Positions 46,086 through 55,083 of a stretch of 64,000 nt of DNA are shown piece after piece (position 1 is the stretch's first letter; every line of letters starts with the position of its first letter). The notes under the pieces were generated by a model. It was not told where the DNA came from. It did no database searches and saw only the letters and a program-made list of their open reading frames with translations. Origin of the DNA: Halomonas salipaludis (GTDB taxonomy: Bacteria; Pseudomonadota; Gammaproteobacteria; Pseudomonadales; Halomonadaceae). The stretch is taken from assembly GCF_002286975.1 (NCBI RefSeq), contig NZ_NSKB01000005.1, positions 186,001 through 250,000 of the forward strand, read 5' to 3'. Both the position numbers and the translations under genes were made by a program.

Positions 46086-47235
46086 TCAACCGCTTCCGAC
46101 CGTCCACCGCTCTGGCAGCTTGTGGCAGTTGCTCAACAGACGCTGCTGTAGCCTCTCCAGCAGCGTTTGCTCGTTGCCTTGGTGCGCCTCGGGGCTCAGG
46201 GTGGCGAGGGTGGCGTCGATGGCTGCCGGTATGCGTTCGGCGAGTTCGAGGCCTTGCTTGATGAAGTAGCGCGGCTGGAATCGCATCGAGCGTGCCAGGG
46301 CTTCCAGGTGAGAGCGTTCGATACTGCCGGGGCGATCCTCACCATTGATGCGAAACGCGAAGCGGCGTGCGAGGCCGCTATAGAGCGTGGTGCAGGCGCT
46401 GCAAGTCCTTGGCCGGCGTTCCCATCTGCTGCATGAGTCCACGACAGCGTGCCAGGCCGGGGCCGCCGTCGCTTTCGTATTTGATCAGCGAGGGTGTACC
46501 GGCGAGCTGGCAGAAATCGAGCTGGTGCAGTCGTCGTAGCCCTCCCTGTGCGTCGGGCACGCGGTCGTAGCGGCGCACGAGGCAAGCGCGGGTCTCGGGC
46601 TGGTAGCTGGCGTCGGCAACCTCGAGCCCGAGCTCGGCGGCAAGCTGCATGCAGAAGGTCTCGTTGATGGCGCTGGCCCATACACCTCTCAGGCCTTGAA
46701 TATCTGGCTTGAGGATATGGCTGGAAGGGGCCAAACCTTCCGGGAAGGCGGGGCTACCGTCTGCCTGCACCATCAGAAGGAGCTTGTCCTGGGCGCCGGC
46801 CAGCGAGATCCGCGCCTCTTCGCCCTGCTGCGAGAGCAGAGGCCCCCGTTCCCCGTGCCGCAGGTGCTCCGCCAGGGCTTGCCAGCTGATGGGCCGATAG
46901 TGCGGCGGAGCGGGTGTTTCTCCTGGCGGCAGCAGGGTGAAGCCGCTGGCCGTGTCTCCGCCGATGGCGTTAAGCAGACCGAATACGCTAGTGGTGTGGT
47001 GGCGAAGCTCAAGGTGACGGCGTAGGTCGTCTTCCGGCAGTAGGTTCTCGAAGTAGGCCAGCACCGCATCACCTGCGTGCTCCTGCTGCGAGAGGGGCAG
47101 GGTGGGGGAGAGACTCACCGCTTCAGGGTGCTCCAGCCAAGCGGGGGCATACTCGAAGCGCAGCGGTTGTGCGTCATGCAGCCGTCCGACATGCCTGTCG
47201 CCGTGGTAAAGCGCCAGGATATCGTCACTCGCCAT
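46086..47235 (-). pseudogene. hipA: HipA-like kinase toxin with deleted catalytic core
   Basis: The N-terminal ~285 residues match HipA (MASDDILALYHGDRHVGRLH, LAGAQDKLLL, SHILKPDIQGLRGVWASAIN). At ~46380 (LQRLHHAL) the expected segment with the GNxDxHxKN and DFG-like motifs is missing, and the sequence jumps in another frame to YSGLARRFAFRINGEDRPGS, the HipA C-terminus, ending at 46086. So ~45 residues including the catalytic aspartates are lost and the frame is broken. The N-terminal part could still be made, but no kinase activity is expected. Confidence 0.8.
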
Positions 47236-47377
47236 GGCGGTTGCCACCCTTGCGCCGTACCACCACCTCGAGCCCCATCAGGTCGAGTACATCCAGCACC
47301 TTCTGCAACTGCAGTGTAGGCTTGCCGCGCTCCAGGTAATGCGCCGCTGGCTCGCCCTGGGCCGGTGACTTGGTCAT
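47225..47377 (-). pseudogene. hipB: HipB-like antitoxin remnant
   Basis: A 50-codon frame (MTKSPAQGEPAAHYLERGKP, TLQLQKVLDVLDLMGLEV) whose second half is the end of a HipB/Xre-type antitoxin (family LERGKPT...LLxVLDALGLE). The first helices of the helix-turn-helix are replaced by an unrelated lead of about 12 residues. It overlaps the hipA start by 11 bases, the usual hipBA coupling. Both genes are damaged. Confidence 0.65.
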
Positions 47378-47390
47378 TAAGGCCGCCCTG

Positions 47391-48881
47391 TCATGGTGTA
47401 ACAGTGCCCCCTTCCAACTCGTTGACGAGGTGTGCCAAGTCGGTTTCCGGAGGGGCTTCTAGCAGAGGCTCCAAGGCGGTGGCGAGGGCCAGCAGGCGGT
47501 CGTCTTCGCCCAGCGGAGCGCATAGTTCGAGCCCGACCGGTAGGCCACTGTCGGTAGTGCCGGCCGGTAGCGACAGGCTCGGTAGACCCGCGCTGCTCAG
47601 CGGTGTGGTATTGCGGATATAAGCTTCGAAGCGGCTAACGTGGTGGCCGCCGATCACCAGCTGTTCGCTGTCCGGCGTCACCAGCGGGCGTGCTGCTATC
47701 AGGGTGGTTGGTATGCACAGGGCCTCCAGCCGGTGGGTCTTGAAGCTGTGTTGGAGATAGCTCGTCAAGGCCGGCGAGTGGTGGATAGCGGAAGGATAGG
47801 CGTTAGCTTGTTCACGGCTCAGGGTTCTCTCGAGTAGTGCCCTGACATCATCGCAGGCGACCTGGGTGACGATCTCCTCGAGCGTTATCCGGCGGTTATC
47901 TTCGTCCAACCCGAAAGTCTGCAGGAAGCGGGGAATGGAGGTCAGCGGTTCGTGCAAGTTGATGATCGGTGAGACACGGGCATTCAGCTCGCCTAGTCTG
48001 TCGAGCTCGATCTCGACCAGTTCTACCCCGGCATCGGTTAGCCGCTCCAACGCCCGTGTTAGCGGTCGACGAGACTCGCCATCCAGCGCCGACCAGAACC
48101 AGGACGCTATACCCAGTCGTAATCCTCGTGGGGTGGGGGTAGGAGCGAGTCGTGGCATGCCGCTCAGTACGTCGTCGAGTAGCCGGATGTCGGCAACTGT
48201 CCTGGCCATGGGGCCCACGGTGTCGTGGCGTGGGCTAATTGGCAGGAAGCCGTGGCTGTTGTAGCGGCAGGTTCGGCTGGACGGGTGATGCGATGGGCGG
48301 AAGCCGACGATACCGGTCAGCGCGGCGGGAATACGTAACGAGCCGCCGGTATCAGTGCCGAGGCCACAGGCCACGATGCCTGCGGCGATCGCTGCGGCAT
48401 TGCCACCCGACGAGCCACCGGCGATGCACTCCGGGGCATGCGGGTTGCGTACGCTGCCGGGGTTGGCGAGACGGTGCACGCAGGTGGTGCCTGAAGCCAT
48501 TTCGTGCAGGTTGGCCTTGCCGAGCAGGATAGCGCCGGCATCCATTAGATGTTGCAGTGATGGGGCGTTGCCCTTGGTCCGGAAGTCGCGTAGTGCCGGT
48601 GTAGCTGCGGTGGTGGGTAGCGCGGCGCTAGCGATGTTGTCCTTGGCCAGCAACGGCAGGCCGGCCAGGGGTGGCAAGGGCTCCCCCGCGCGGCGTCGGA
48701 TATCGATACAGCGTGCGGCGTCCAAGGCGCCCTGGGCATCGAGCGATACCACTGCATTAAGGCCCGCCAGGCGTCGTGCGCGTGCCAGGCTAGCGGTGAC
48801 CAATGCCTCGGCGCTGCAGTCACCTTCGACGATCCTGCGAACTATCTCCTGAGCGCTTGCTGCCAACAACTCATCGGACAT
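47391..48881 (-). CDS. Amidase (amidase-signature family)
   Basis: 496 residues with the amidase-signature core: catalytic Lys in PLLAKDNIAS, the Gly/Ser-rich GGSSGGNAAAIAAG and GLGTDTGGSLRIPAAL carrying the cis-Ser and nucleophile Ser, then GFRPSH. It hydrolyses carboxamides; gatA function is unlikely because the gene lies in a transport/catabolic cluster and no gatB/C is nearby. It starts after GAGGAAAG, 19 bases downstream of the adjacent permease gene, and is the last gene of the leftward operon. Confidence 0.85.
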   Translation of the reverse strand: MSDELLAASAQEIVRRIVEGDCSAEALVTASLARARRLAGLNAVVSLDAQGALDAARCIDIRRRAGEPLPPLAGLPLLAKDNIASAALPTTAATPALRDFRTKGNAPSLQHLMDAGAILLGKANLHEMASGTTCVHRLANPGSVRNPHAPECIAGGSSGGNAAAIAAGIVACGLGTDTGGSLRIPAALTGIVGFRPSHHPSSRTCRYNSHGFLPISPRHDTVGPMARTVADIRLLDDVLSGMPRLAPTPTPRGLRLGIASWFWSALDGESRRPLTRALERLTDAGVELVEIELDRLGELNARVSPIINLHEPLTSIPRFLQTFGLDEDNRRITLEEIVTQVACDDVRALLERTLSREQANAYPSAIHHSPALTSYLQHSFKTHRLEALCIPTTLIAARPLVTPDSEQLVIGGHHVSRFEAYIRNTTPLSSAGLPSLSLPAGTTDSGLPVGLELCAPLGEDDRLLALATALEPLLEAPPETDLAHLVNELEGGTVTP

Positions 48882-48899
48882 TTATCTTTCCTCGGGGGA

Positions 48900-49646
48900 T
48901 CATCGCCAGAACACCAAGCGCCGCTCCAGCCACGAGATCAGGCCAAAGAATAGCAGGCTCATGATCGAGGCCAGGAAGATCGCCGCCCACACGGTCAGGA
49001 AGTCGCTCATCACCACCGACTGGAAGATTGTCCAGCCCAGCCCCTGGTAGGCACCGAGCATCTCGACGACGATGGTGGCGATGATGCTGCGCACGGTGGA
49101 CAGCCGCAAAGCCGTCATGATCGCTGGCAGGGCGGTCGGCAGGCGTAGCCTGGTCATGATGGTCAGCGGCCCAGCGCCGAAGCTGCGCAGCAGGTCGATT
49201 GAGCGCTGGTCGGTCTGGTTCAGGCCGCCGAGCGTGCCCAGCAGAACCGTGAAGCCGACTTCGCAGGAGACGATGATCACCTTCGATTGCATGCCCACAC
49301 CGAACCACAGGATCACCAGGGGCGCATAGGCGATCATGGGGACCGTGTTGATCGCTACGACGATGCTCAGCAACGACTGGCGAATCGACTTCATGAAGGT
49401 CAGGGCGATGGCCAGCGTCAGGCCGACGAGGGCGCCGATCGAGAAACCGGCGACGGCTTGGAACAGTGTCACTCCTGCCGCACCAAGCAGATTGGCCAAG
49501 TCGCTGTAGACCTGGCCGACGATACCGCTCACCGGGGGCAGCAGATAAGCGGGGATCTCCAGCAGGTGTACCGCCAGTTCCCAGAACAGGAAGAAACCCA
49601 GGATACTTAGCGCGGCCCACAGGCGGCTTCCGACGTATTCCGTCAT
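48900..49646 (-). CDS. ABC transporter permease (SsuC/TauC/ThiX type)
   Basis: 248 residues, about six transmembrane helices, with the BPD-type EAA loop (LNQTDQRSIDLLRSFGAG ... RLRLPTALPAIMTALR). A member of the SsuC/TauC/ThiX group. It is one of two non-identical permeases of this importer, 28 bases after the next one, suggesting a heterodimeric membrane channel served by the single ATPase gene at 53225. Confidence 0.88.
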   Translation of the reverse strand: MTEYVGSRLWAALSILGFFLFWELAVHLLEIPAYLLPPVSGIVGQVYSDLANLLGAAGVTLFQAVAGFSIGALVGLTLAIALTFMKSIRQSLLSIVVAINTVPMIAYAPLVILWFGVGMQSKVIIVSCEVGFTVLLGTLGGLNQTDQRSIDLLRSFGAGPLTIMTRLRLPTALPAIMTALRLSTVRSIIATIVVEMLGAYQGLGWTIFQSVVMSDFLTVWAAIFLASIMSLLFFGLISWLERRLVFWR

Positions 49647-49674
49647 GCTGCACTCCTTCTCTTGATGGCCGGGC

Positions 49675-50445
49675 TCATGCGCGCGGTTGCCAGAACAGCA
49701 TGACGCGCTCCATCAGTGCCACGGCGGCGAAGCTCAGCGAGCCGAGCAGTGCGACCAGCAGGATGGTGGCCCACAGGGTGACCATGTCCTCGTTGTACAT
49801 CGACTGCAGTAGCAGTACGCCGAGGCCGGTGGTGTCGCCGAACCATTCGCCTACCACCGCCCCGGACAGGCTCAGCGCCACGGCGAGTTTCAGGGCGATG
49901 AAGATGTCCGGCAGCGCCGAGGGTAGTTGCAGTCGCCATAGCAGTTGATGGTCGCTGGCGCCGAAGCTGCGCAGCAGTCTGATCTGGGCGGGATCGACGC
50001 TGCGCAGGCCAGCCAGGGTGTTGACGGTGATGGTGAAGAAGGTCAGGTAGAAGGCGATCACGGCTTTGGACAGCAGTGAATTGCCGAACCACATCACCAC
50101 CAGTGCGCCGAAGGCAATCACTGGAATCGTCTGGGAGACGATAAACAGCGGCAGCAGCAGCTGCCGAAGCAGCTGGTGCCGGTGCAGCAGCACGCCATTG
50201 ATCAACCCCACGAGGGTGCCCGCAGCAAGCCCGATCAGCATCTCGCTGGCAGTGCGTATGAAGCCAGCGATGAAGGGCGCAGGGTGGCGATGCATCATTG
50301 AAAATATCGCATCGAGCCCTGGTAGGTAACTGGCCGGCACGCCGAGCAGTGCGGTGCTGGCCTGCCAGACCAGCGCCAGGCCCAACACCGTCAAGCCAAG
50401 CCTGGTCGTGGCTCCGTGGGCTAGCGTCGCCAGGCGGGGCTTCAT
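49675..50445 (-). CDS. ABC transporter permease, second subunit
   Basis: 256 residues, six predicted helices, EAA loop LRSVDPAQIRLLRSFGASDH followed by LLWRLQLPSALPDIFIALK. Same family as the neighbouring permease but only moderately similar. The start overlaps the end of the substrate-binding protein gene by 4 bases (ATGA), showing translational coupling. Confidence 0.88.
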   Translation of the reverse strand: MKPRLATLAHGATTRLGLTVLGLALVWQASTALLGVPASYLPGLDAIFSMMHRHPAPFIAGFIRTASEMLIGLAAGTLVGLINGVLLHRHQLLRQLLLPLFIVSQTIPVIAFGALVVMWFGNSLLSKAVIAFYLTFFTITVNTLAGLRSVDPAQIRLLRSFGASDHQLLWRLQLPSALPDIFIALKLAVALSLSGAVVGEWFGDTTGLGVLLLQSMYNEDMVTLWATILLVALLGSLSFAAVALMERVMLFWQPRA

Positions 50446-51464
50446 GGCATCCGCTCGTCTTTGTCAATGGCTTCAAGGATGCGGGAATCGAAGGCGATAT
50501 CGAGATCGACATCGGACCCGATCACGTCGTAGCGCCGCAGCAGGTCATGCTCCTGCTCAAGCGTCTCACGGTCCAGCCAGTAGAGGCCGAACTCTTCCGC
50601 CGGGCCGGCTGTCATCAGGCGCTGCATCTCGCTGAGCATTGCTAGTTGGTGGTTGCGGTCCAGCGTTGGTGCCCACTGCATGACGGTATCCACTGCAGCG
50701 TCGTGATCGGAGAACGCTTCTTTCCAACCTTTGAGAGTGGCACGCACGAAGCCCTCGACCAATTCCGGTCGTTCGGCGAGAGTTCTCTCGGAGACAATCA
50801 GTGCATCGCGAGGGAAGGTGATGCCGTAGTCGTCAGGGCTGAAGATACGCAGGTTCTCTTCGCCAACTCGATTGCGGATGGTGTTGAGCTCGTTGTACCA
50901 GGTGGCTGTAGCGACATCGACGGTGCCGTCGACGAATGGTGTGACGCTGACCTGTTGAGGTTGGATGTTGACCGTTTCGCGATCGATTCCCTGTTCGGCG
51001 AGCATCGCGTAAAGCACGTAGTTGGCGCCGGTGAACCAGGTTGTGACACGGTGACCGACGAAATCCTCGAGGGTCTCGATCGGACCATCCTGCTTGGCAA
51101 CGAAGACGAAATCCGTCAGTTGGGTGCCAAGTCCAATGGCGACCACCGGCAAATCCCTGTCGCGGGCCGCGAACACGCTTTCGGCTCCACCGGACAGGCC
51201 GAATGTATCGCTGCCGGATGCCACCAGGTTCTCAGTGAGGATGTTGGGGCCGCCCGGGTTGATGGTCAGGTCAATCCCCTCGTCGGCATAGTAGCCTTTG
51301 GCCAGGGCCACGTAGAAGCCGGCGAACTGTGCCTGTGGCAGCCATTTGAGGCGCAGGCTCGCTTGCGTGGACTGTGCCTCGGCGACGCTGCAGATTAGGT
51401 AAAGTGCCGCTAACGCCAGGGTAGTGATAAGGCGTTGCCAGGCAGGTTTTGTCGTTATACTCAT
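50442..51464 (-). CDS. NMT1/THI5-like ABC substrate-binding protein
   Basis: 340 residues with a Sec signal peptide (~1-30, ending SVAEAQ). The mature sequence opens with LRLKWLPQAQFAGFYVALAKGYYADEGIDL, the hallmark of the THI5/NMT1 group (bacterial ThiY binds formylaminopyrimidine). It also has WFTGANYVLYAML and VDGTVDVATATWYNE. The ligand could be a pyrimidine or a similar N-heterocycle, but the group is broad. No TPP-riboswitch-like sequence precedes the operon. Confidence 0.86.
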   Translation of the reverse strand: MSITTKPAWQRLITTLALAALYLICSVAEAQSTQASLRLKWLPQAQFAGFYVALAKGYYADEGIDLTINPGGPNILTENLVASGSDTFGLSGGAESVFAARDRDLPVVAIGLGTQLTDFVFVAKQDGPIETLEDFVGHRVTTWFTGANYVLYAMLAEQGIDRETVNIQPQQVSVTPFVDGTVDVATATWYNELNTIRNRVGEENLRIFSPDDYGITFPRDALIVSERTLAERPELVEGFVRATLKGWKEAFSDHDAAVDTVMQWAPTLDRNHQLAMLSEMQRLMTAGPAEEFGLYWLDRETLEQEHDLLRRYDVIGSDVDLDIAFDSRILEAIDKDERMP

Positions 51465-51525
51465 GTCGATGACTCCGCTGTTTTGGGTTGATGCAATTGT
51501 TGTTTGGGTGTTGCAGACGCCATCA

Positions 51526-52377
51526 TTAGGCGCCGAAGGGCCGGTCTCCTTCTACGGTGGTGCGGTGCATGACCCGGCGGTAACGTTGGTCGTCATAGGG
51601 TGTCGCACAGTGCATCGTGCAGCGGTTATCCCAGATCACCAGGTCGTGTGCCTGCCACTTGTGGCGGTAGACAAAGGCGTCGCTGATGGCATGGCGATTG
51701 AGTTCGTCGATCAAGCTGCGACTTTCCTCGGCGGGTAGCCCAACGATCTCCTTGACGATGTCCTGGCCCACATACAGCGATGGGCGATGGGTCTCCGGAT
51801 GGATGCGCACTAGCGGGTGGACAACGTCCGGGGTCTTGGCACGCTGCTCTGCGCTTAGCGGTTCACGATCGGCGAAGGCCTTTTCGTAGTAGCCGGTGTA
51901 AGAGTGCACGGCCTTGAGCGAGCGGATTTTATCCTTAATTGCTTTGGGCAATGCCTCAAAAGCGGCATGCATACTGGCGAATAGAGTATCTCCCCCCTCT
52001 GGCGGCACCTCGATGGCATGCAGTAGCGAGCCCATGCTCGGCTCCTCCACATAGGAGAGGTCCGAGTGCCAGTTCCAGCCCTCTTTGTGGTTACCAATCG
52101 GCTTGCCATTTTCAGCGACGTTGGAGAGTACGTAGATCTCCGGGTGATCGGTGGTCAGGAACTGCTTGAGGACGTGGATCATCAGCGGGCCAAAGGTCTT
52201 GCTGAGCTCGACATGACGCTGCGCACTCAATGGCTGGTCGCGGAGCACCAGGATGGAATGTTCGTTCAAGGCGGCCTTGAGCGTTGCCATGGTGTCGTCG
52301 GATTGGGGCTGCGATAGGTTCAGGCCCTGGACTTCGGCGCCGAAAGCCGGCGTCAGAGGGGTAAGGTTCAGTTGCAT
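51526..52377 (-). CDS. TauD/TfdA-family Fe(II)/2-oxoglutarate dioxygenase
   Basis: 283 residues from MQLNLTPLTPAFGAEVQGLN, preceded by AGGAGT; the 18 codons open upstream are rejected. Metal ligands are visible: HSD in GWNWHSDLSYVEEPS and the distal His in DNRCTMHCATPYDD, with the 2-oxoglutarate arginine in YRRVMHRTTVEGDRP. These enzymes hydroxylate substrates such as sulfonates or aryloxyacids. Here the likely role is the first oxidative attack on the imported compound. Confidence 0.88.
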   Translation of the reverse strand: MQLNLTPLTPAFGAEVQGLNLSQPQSDDTMATLKAALNEHSILVLRDQPLSAQRHVELSKTFGPLMIHVLKQFLTTDHPEIYVLSNVAENGKPIGNHKEGWNWHSDLSYVEEPSMGSLLHAIEVPPEGGDTLFASMHAAFEALPKAIKDKIRSLKAVHSYTGYYEKAFADREPLSAEQRAKTPDVVHPLVRIHPETHRPSLYVGQDIVKEIVGLPAEESRSLIDELNRHAISDAFVYRHKWQAHDLVIWDNRCTMHCATPYDDQRYRRVMHRTTVEGDRPFGA

Positions 52378-52409
52378 CGAAACACTCCTATATGACGGAT
52401 GGATAGCCA

Positions 52410-53189
52410 TCACTGGCGATAGTCGGGACATTCACGTGCAAGCTGGCGGATCAGGCTCGGCCACTCCCGTTCGCCGTTGATGAGAATGTCGCCGTGTTGC
52501 TCCCAGAATTGCCGGGCGGCCTTTTCTGAGGTCTCGTGCGACGGCATCATGTGCTCGCTGGCGTTGGGGGTCGCGGCCTGGATCTGGAGTTGGATTTTTG
52601 CGGCGCGCTCGAAGTAGTAGAGCAGCATGAACGCTTCCGCCGGGGTGCGGCCGATGGTCAGCAGACCGTGGTTGCGCATTAGCATGACGGGATGGTCGCC
52701 AAGATCACGGATCAGGCGCTGCTGCTCACTTATGTCGATGGCGACGCCTTCGTAATCATGGAAGGCCTGACGGCGATAAAAGCGCATCGCGAATTGGCTC
52801 AGCGGCAGCAACCCATCCGGTTGTGTCGACACTGCCAAACTGCAGTCCGAGTGGGTGTGCAATACACAGATGGCGTCGTGGCGGCTGGAGTGAATCGCGC
52901 CGTGGATGACGAAGGCTGCGACGTTGACGTCATGGGGTGAGTCGTCGAGCTTTTCACCGTGCAGGTTGATCTTCACCAGGTTGGATGCGGTGATCTCCTC
53001 GAACAGCAAACCATAAGGATTGATCAGGAATTCGTCCGGTTTGCCGGGCACACGTGCCGAAATATGGTTGTAGATCATGTCATCCAAGCCCAAGCGTGCG
53101 ACCAGGCGGTAGCAGGCTGCCAGGTCGATACGCATTTGCCACTCTGAGGCGGTCATGTCGGCGGCACGTTGGGAAGTGTTCAGAGGCAT
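52410..53189 (-). CDS. Class II aldolase/adducin family protein
   Basis: 259 residues from MPLNTSQRAADMTASEWQM, an alternative start being the ATG at 53156. It has the class II aldolase fold: DDMIYNHISARVPG, metal-binding HTHSD (CVLHTHSDCSLAV), RNHGLLTIGRT and further helices. Such proteins cleave phosphorylated or unphosphorylated aldols, or act as decarboxylases. Its place between the dioxygenase and ATPase genes suggests C-C cleavage in the pathway. Confidence 0.84.
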   Translation of the reverse strand: MPLNTSQRAADMTASEWQMRIDLAACYRLVARLGLDDMIYNHISARVPGKPDEFLINPYGLLFEEITASNLVKINLHGEKLDDSPHDVNVAAFVIHGAIHSSRHDAICVLHTHSDCSLAVSTQPDGLLPLSQFAMRFYRRQAFHDYEGVAIDISEQQRLIRDLGDHPVMLMRNHGLLTIGRTPAEAFMLLYYFERAAKIQLQIQAATPNASEHMMPSHETSEKAARQFWEQHGDILINGEREWPSLIRQLARECPDYRQ

Positions 53190-53224
53190 TATGATTGCTC
53201 GCAATGTCGGTGATCGGTGGACTC

Positions 53225-54067
53225 TCAAGGTGTGAAAGACTTCATGCTCTCTTCCTCGAGCTCCTTGAGTAGCTTGCGCTTCAACTGCACGAAGGCCTCG
53301 CTGGTCACCACCTCGCCGAGGCGAGGGCGTGGTAGGCCGATGTGCTGTTCCAGCTTGATCCGGCCGGGACGTGCCGACATCACCAGCACGCGGTCGCCGA
53401 GGAAGATGGCCTCATCGATGTCGTGGGTAATGAACAGCACGGTGCGTTCATGGTGGCGCCAGATCTCTAGCAGCCAGCGCTGCATCATTGATCTGGTCAG
53501 CGAGTCGAGAGCGCCAAAGGGTTCGTCGAGCAACATGAGTTCGCGCTTGAAGAGAAAAGTGCGCATCAGCGCGACGCGCTGGCGCATACCTCCGGACAAT
53601 TGCTGGGGATAGTGGCGCTCGAAGCCCGTCAGGCCGAACTCAGGCAGCATGTCCATCGCCATCCGGCGTGCTTCGCTGCGAGGCGTGCCCTCAAGCTCGA
53701 TGGCGAGAATCGCGTTGTCGAGTACCGTTCGCCATGGCAACAGCAAATCCTGTTGCGGCATGAAGGCGACCTGACCGAGCAAGTCGCCCGCGGCGACCGG
53801 CTTGCCATGGTGGGAAATTCGCCCCTCATCGGGCGACTCCAGCCCCGCTACGATGTTGAATAAGGTGCTCTTGCCGCAGCCGCTGGGACCGATGACGGTG
53901 ATGAATTCGCCTTTGCGGATATCCACGCCGAAATTCTCAAGGGCGGTTATCTGGCCGAATCGTTTAGTCACCCCATCCAGGGCGAGGATCGAGGAGCTTT
54001 CGATCATCAGGCCAGTGGCGGCGGGGTTGTCCCGAGGCGCGGCGAGGTGGGTGCTGGTCGCAGTCAT
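53225..54067 (-). CDS. ABC transporter ATP-binding protein (SsuB/TauB/ThiZ type)
   Basis: 280 residues: Walker A GPSGCGKSTL (~residues 60-69), Q-loop MPQQDLLLPWRTV, signature LSGGMRQRVALMR, Walker B LMLLDEPFGALD, H-loop THDIDEA. It energises the two permeases and the THI5-type binding protein encoded downstream. It is the first gene of the minus-strand operon, divergent from the GntR regulator with a 225-base intergenic control region. Confidence 0.9.
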   Translation of the reverse strand: MTATSTHLAAPRDNPAATGLMIESSSILALDGVTKRFGQITALENFGVDIRKGEFITVIGPSGCGKSTLFNIVAGLESPDEGRISHHGKPVAAGDLLGQVAFMPQQDLLLPWRTVLDNAILAIELEGTPRSEARRMAMDMLPEFGLTGFERHYPQQLSGGMRQRVALMRTFLFKRELMLLDEPFGALDSLTRSMMQRWLLEIWRHHERTVLFITHDIDEAIFLGDRVLVMSARPGRIKLEQHIGLPRPRLGEVVTSEAFVQLKRKLLKELEEESMKSFTP

Positions 54068-54129
54068 TGCTGGTTCCTTGTCGAGTGACTCCCGCTAGGG
54101 AGGACAGGGTTTGTCAAGTCAATGCACTA

Positions 54130-54268
54130 TGCATGCCAACCTTGCATGGCTTGTTCATGTTTTCCGCCATGTTGTGCTTTCATGGCGCCATGAATAGGAT
54201 TTAGACAGGCTTCTTGAAATTCCAAGTAGCGGATTCAAGTATTCAAGTCTTTTATTTAGGTATACCTA
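54130..54268. promoter_or_regulatory. Candidate GntR operators in the divergent control region
   Basis: TAGGTATACCTA (54257-54268) is a perfect 12-bp palindrome just upstream of the regulator start; TGCATGCCAA (54130-54139) is the inverse of TTGGCATGCA found before the SDR gene. Both fit the GGYATRC core of FCD/GntR-type operators. They would let the regulator control its own gene and the leftward transport operon. No convincing -35/-10 pair was identified. Confidence 0.5.
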
Positions 54269-54292
54269 TAGATGTTGATAAGGAACATTGTG

Positions 54293-55009
54293 ATGCAAAA
54301 AACATCCACGGATACGCCGGTTTGCACCATCTCGGCACATGGCGAGTCTCTGGAGCAGGAAGGAGCAACGCTGGGGGAGAGCCTGCGCTGGTGGCTGGAG
54401 AAAGAAATTTCTCTAGGCGATTTGCAGCCCGGGGCGCGGCTGGACGAAAAGGACATCGCCAAGCGCTTCAATGTGTCGCGAACCCCCGTACGCGAGGCTT
54501 TCCGCCTACTGGCCGCTACCGGGCTGGTCGAGTTGCGCGGGAGGCAGGGCGCCATCGTGCGCGAGATCGGTGTCAGCCAGTTGCTGGAAATGTTTCAGGT
54601 CATGGCCGAGCTCGAAGGGCTTTGCGCGCGCCTGGCAGCCAGGCGCATCACGGCGGCGCAGCGCGCTAGCTTGGCCGAGATTCATCAGCGCCTGGTAGAG
54701 GAGAGCAAGACACAGGACCTAGCCAGCTTCTATCGCATCAATCTGGAGTTCCACGAGGCGATCTACGAGGCATCTCACAACGTATTTCTTGCTGAGCAGA
54801 CGCGTATGCTGCGCAACCGGGTGGGCGCTTACCGCCGCCAGGTTACTGACCTGCCGGAACGCATCAACAGTACTCTCGAGGAGCACGAGCGGGTGATGAA
54901 CGCGATCTTCGTTCATGATGCCGAGGCGGCACACAATGCGATGCGCGGGCATTTGACCCTGCTTGGCGACGACCTAATCGACTTCATCGCGCAATTCGGA
55001 AGGAGTTGA
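54293..55009 (+). CDS. GntR-family transcriptional regulator (FCD/FadR subfamily)
   Basis: 238 residues from the ATG at 54293, which lies 8 bases after AAGGA; an earlier in-frame ATG at 54272 lacks a site. N-terminal winged helix (ARLDEKDIAKRFNVSRTPVREAFRLLAATGLVE) and C-terminal all-helical FCD ligand domain with metal-ligand-like residues (INLEFHEAIYEASHN, EEHERVMNAI, MRGHL). It probably represses the adjoining operons until a pathway intermediate binds. Confidence 0.9.
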   Translation: MQKTSTDTPVCTISAHGESLEQEGATLGESLRWWLEKEISLGDLQPGARLDEKDIAKRFNVSRTPVREAFRLLAATGLVELRGRQGAIVREIGVSQLLEMFQVMAELEGLCARLAARRITAAQRASLAEIHQRLVEESKTQDLASFYRINLEFHEAIYEASHNVFLAEQTRMLRNRVGAYRRQVTDLPERINSTLEEHERVMNAIFVHDAEAAHNAMRGHLTLLGDDLIDFIAQFGRS

Positions 55010-55018
55010 TTGTCAATA

Positions 55019-55051
55019 TTGGCATGCAAGTTGCTTTGTTGTGTATACCTA
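55019..55051. promoter_or_regulatory. Candidate GntR operators before the SDR gene
   Basis: TTGGCATGCA (55019-55028) and TGTATACCTA (55042-55051) repeat the two operator forms found before the regulator. They lie 33-65 bases upstream of the SDR start, suggesting that the rightward catabolic operon is controlled by the same protein. Confidence 0.5.
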
Positions 55052-55083
55052 GTGTTTGTTCAAATAAACAAGGGAGCACAACA

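Noticed and set aside
54068-54292. TPP riboswitch ahead of the THI5-type transporter
   Set aside because: No CTGAGA or related thi-box sequence is present. Palindromic GntR-type sites explain the region better.
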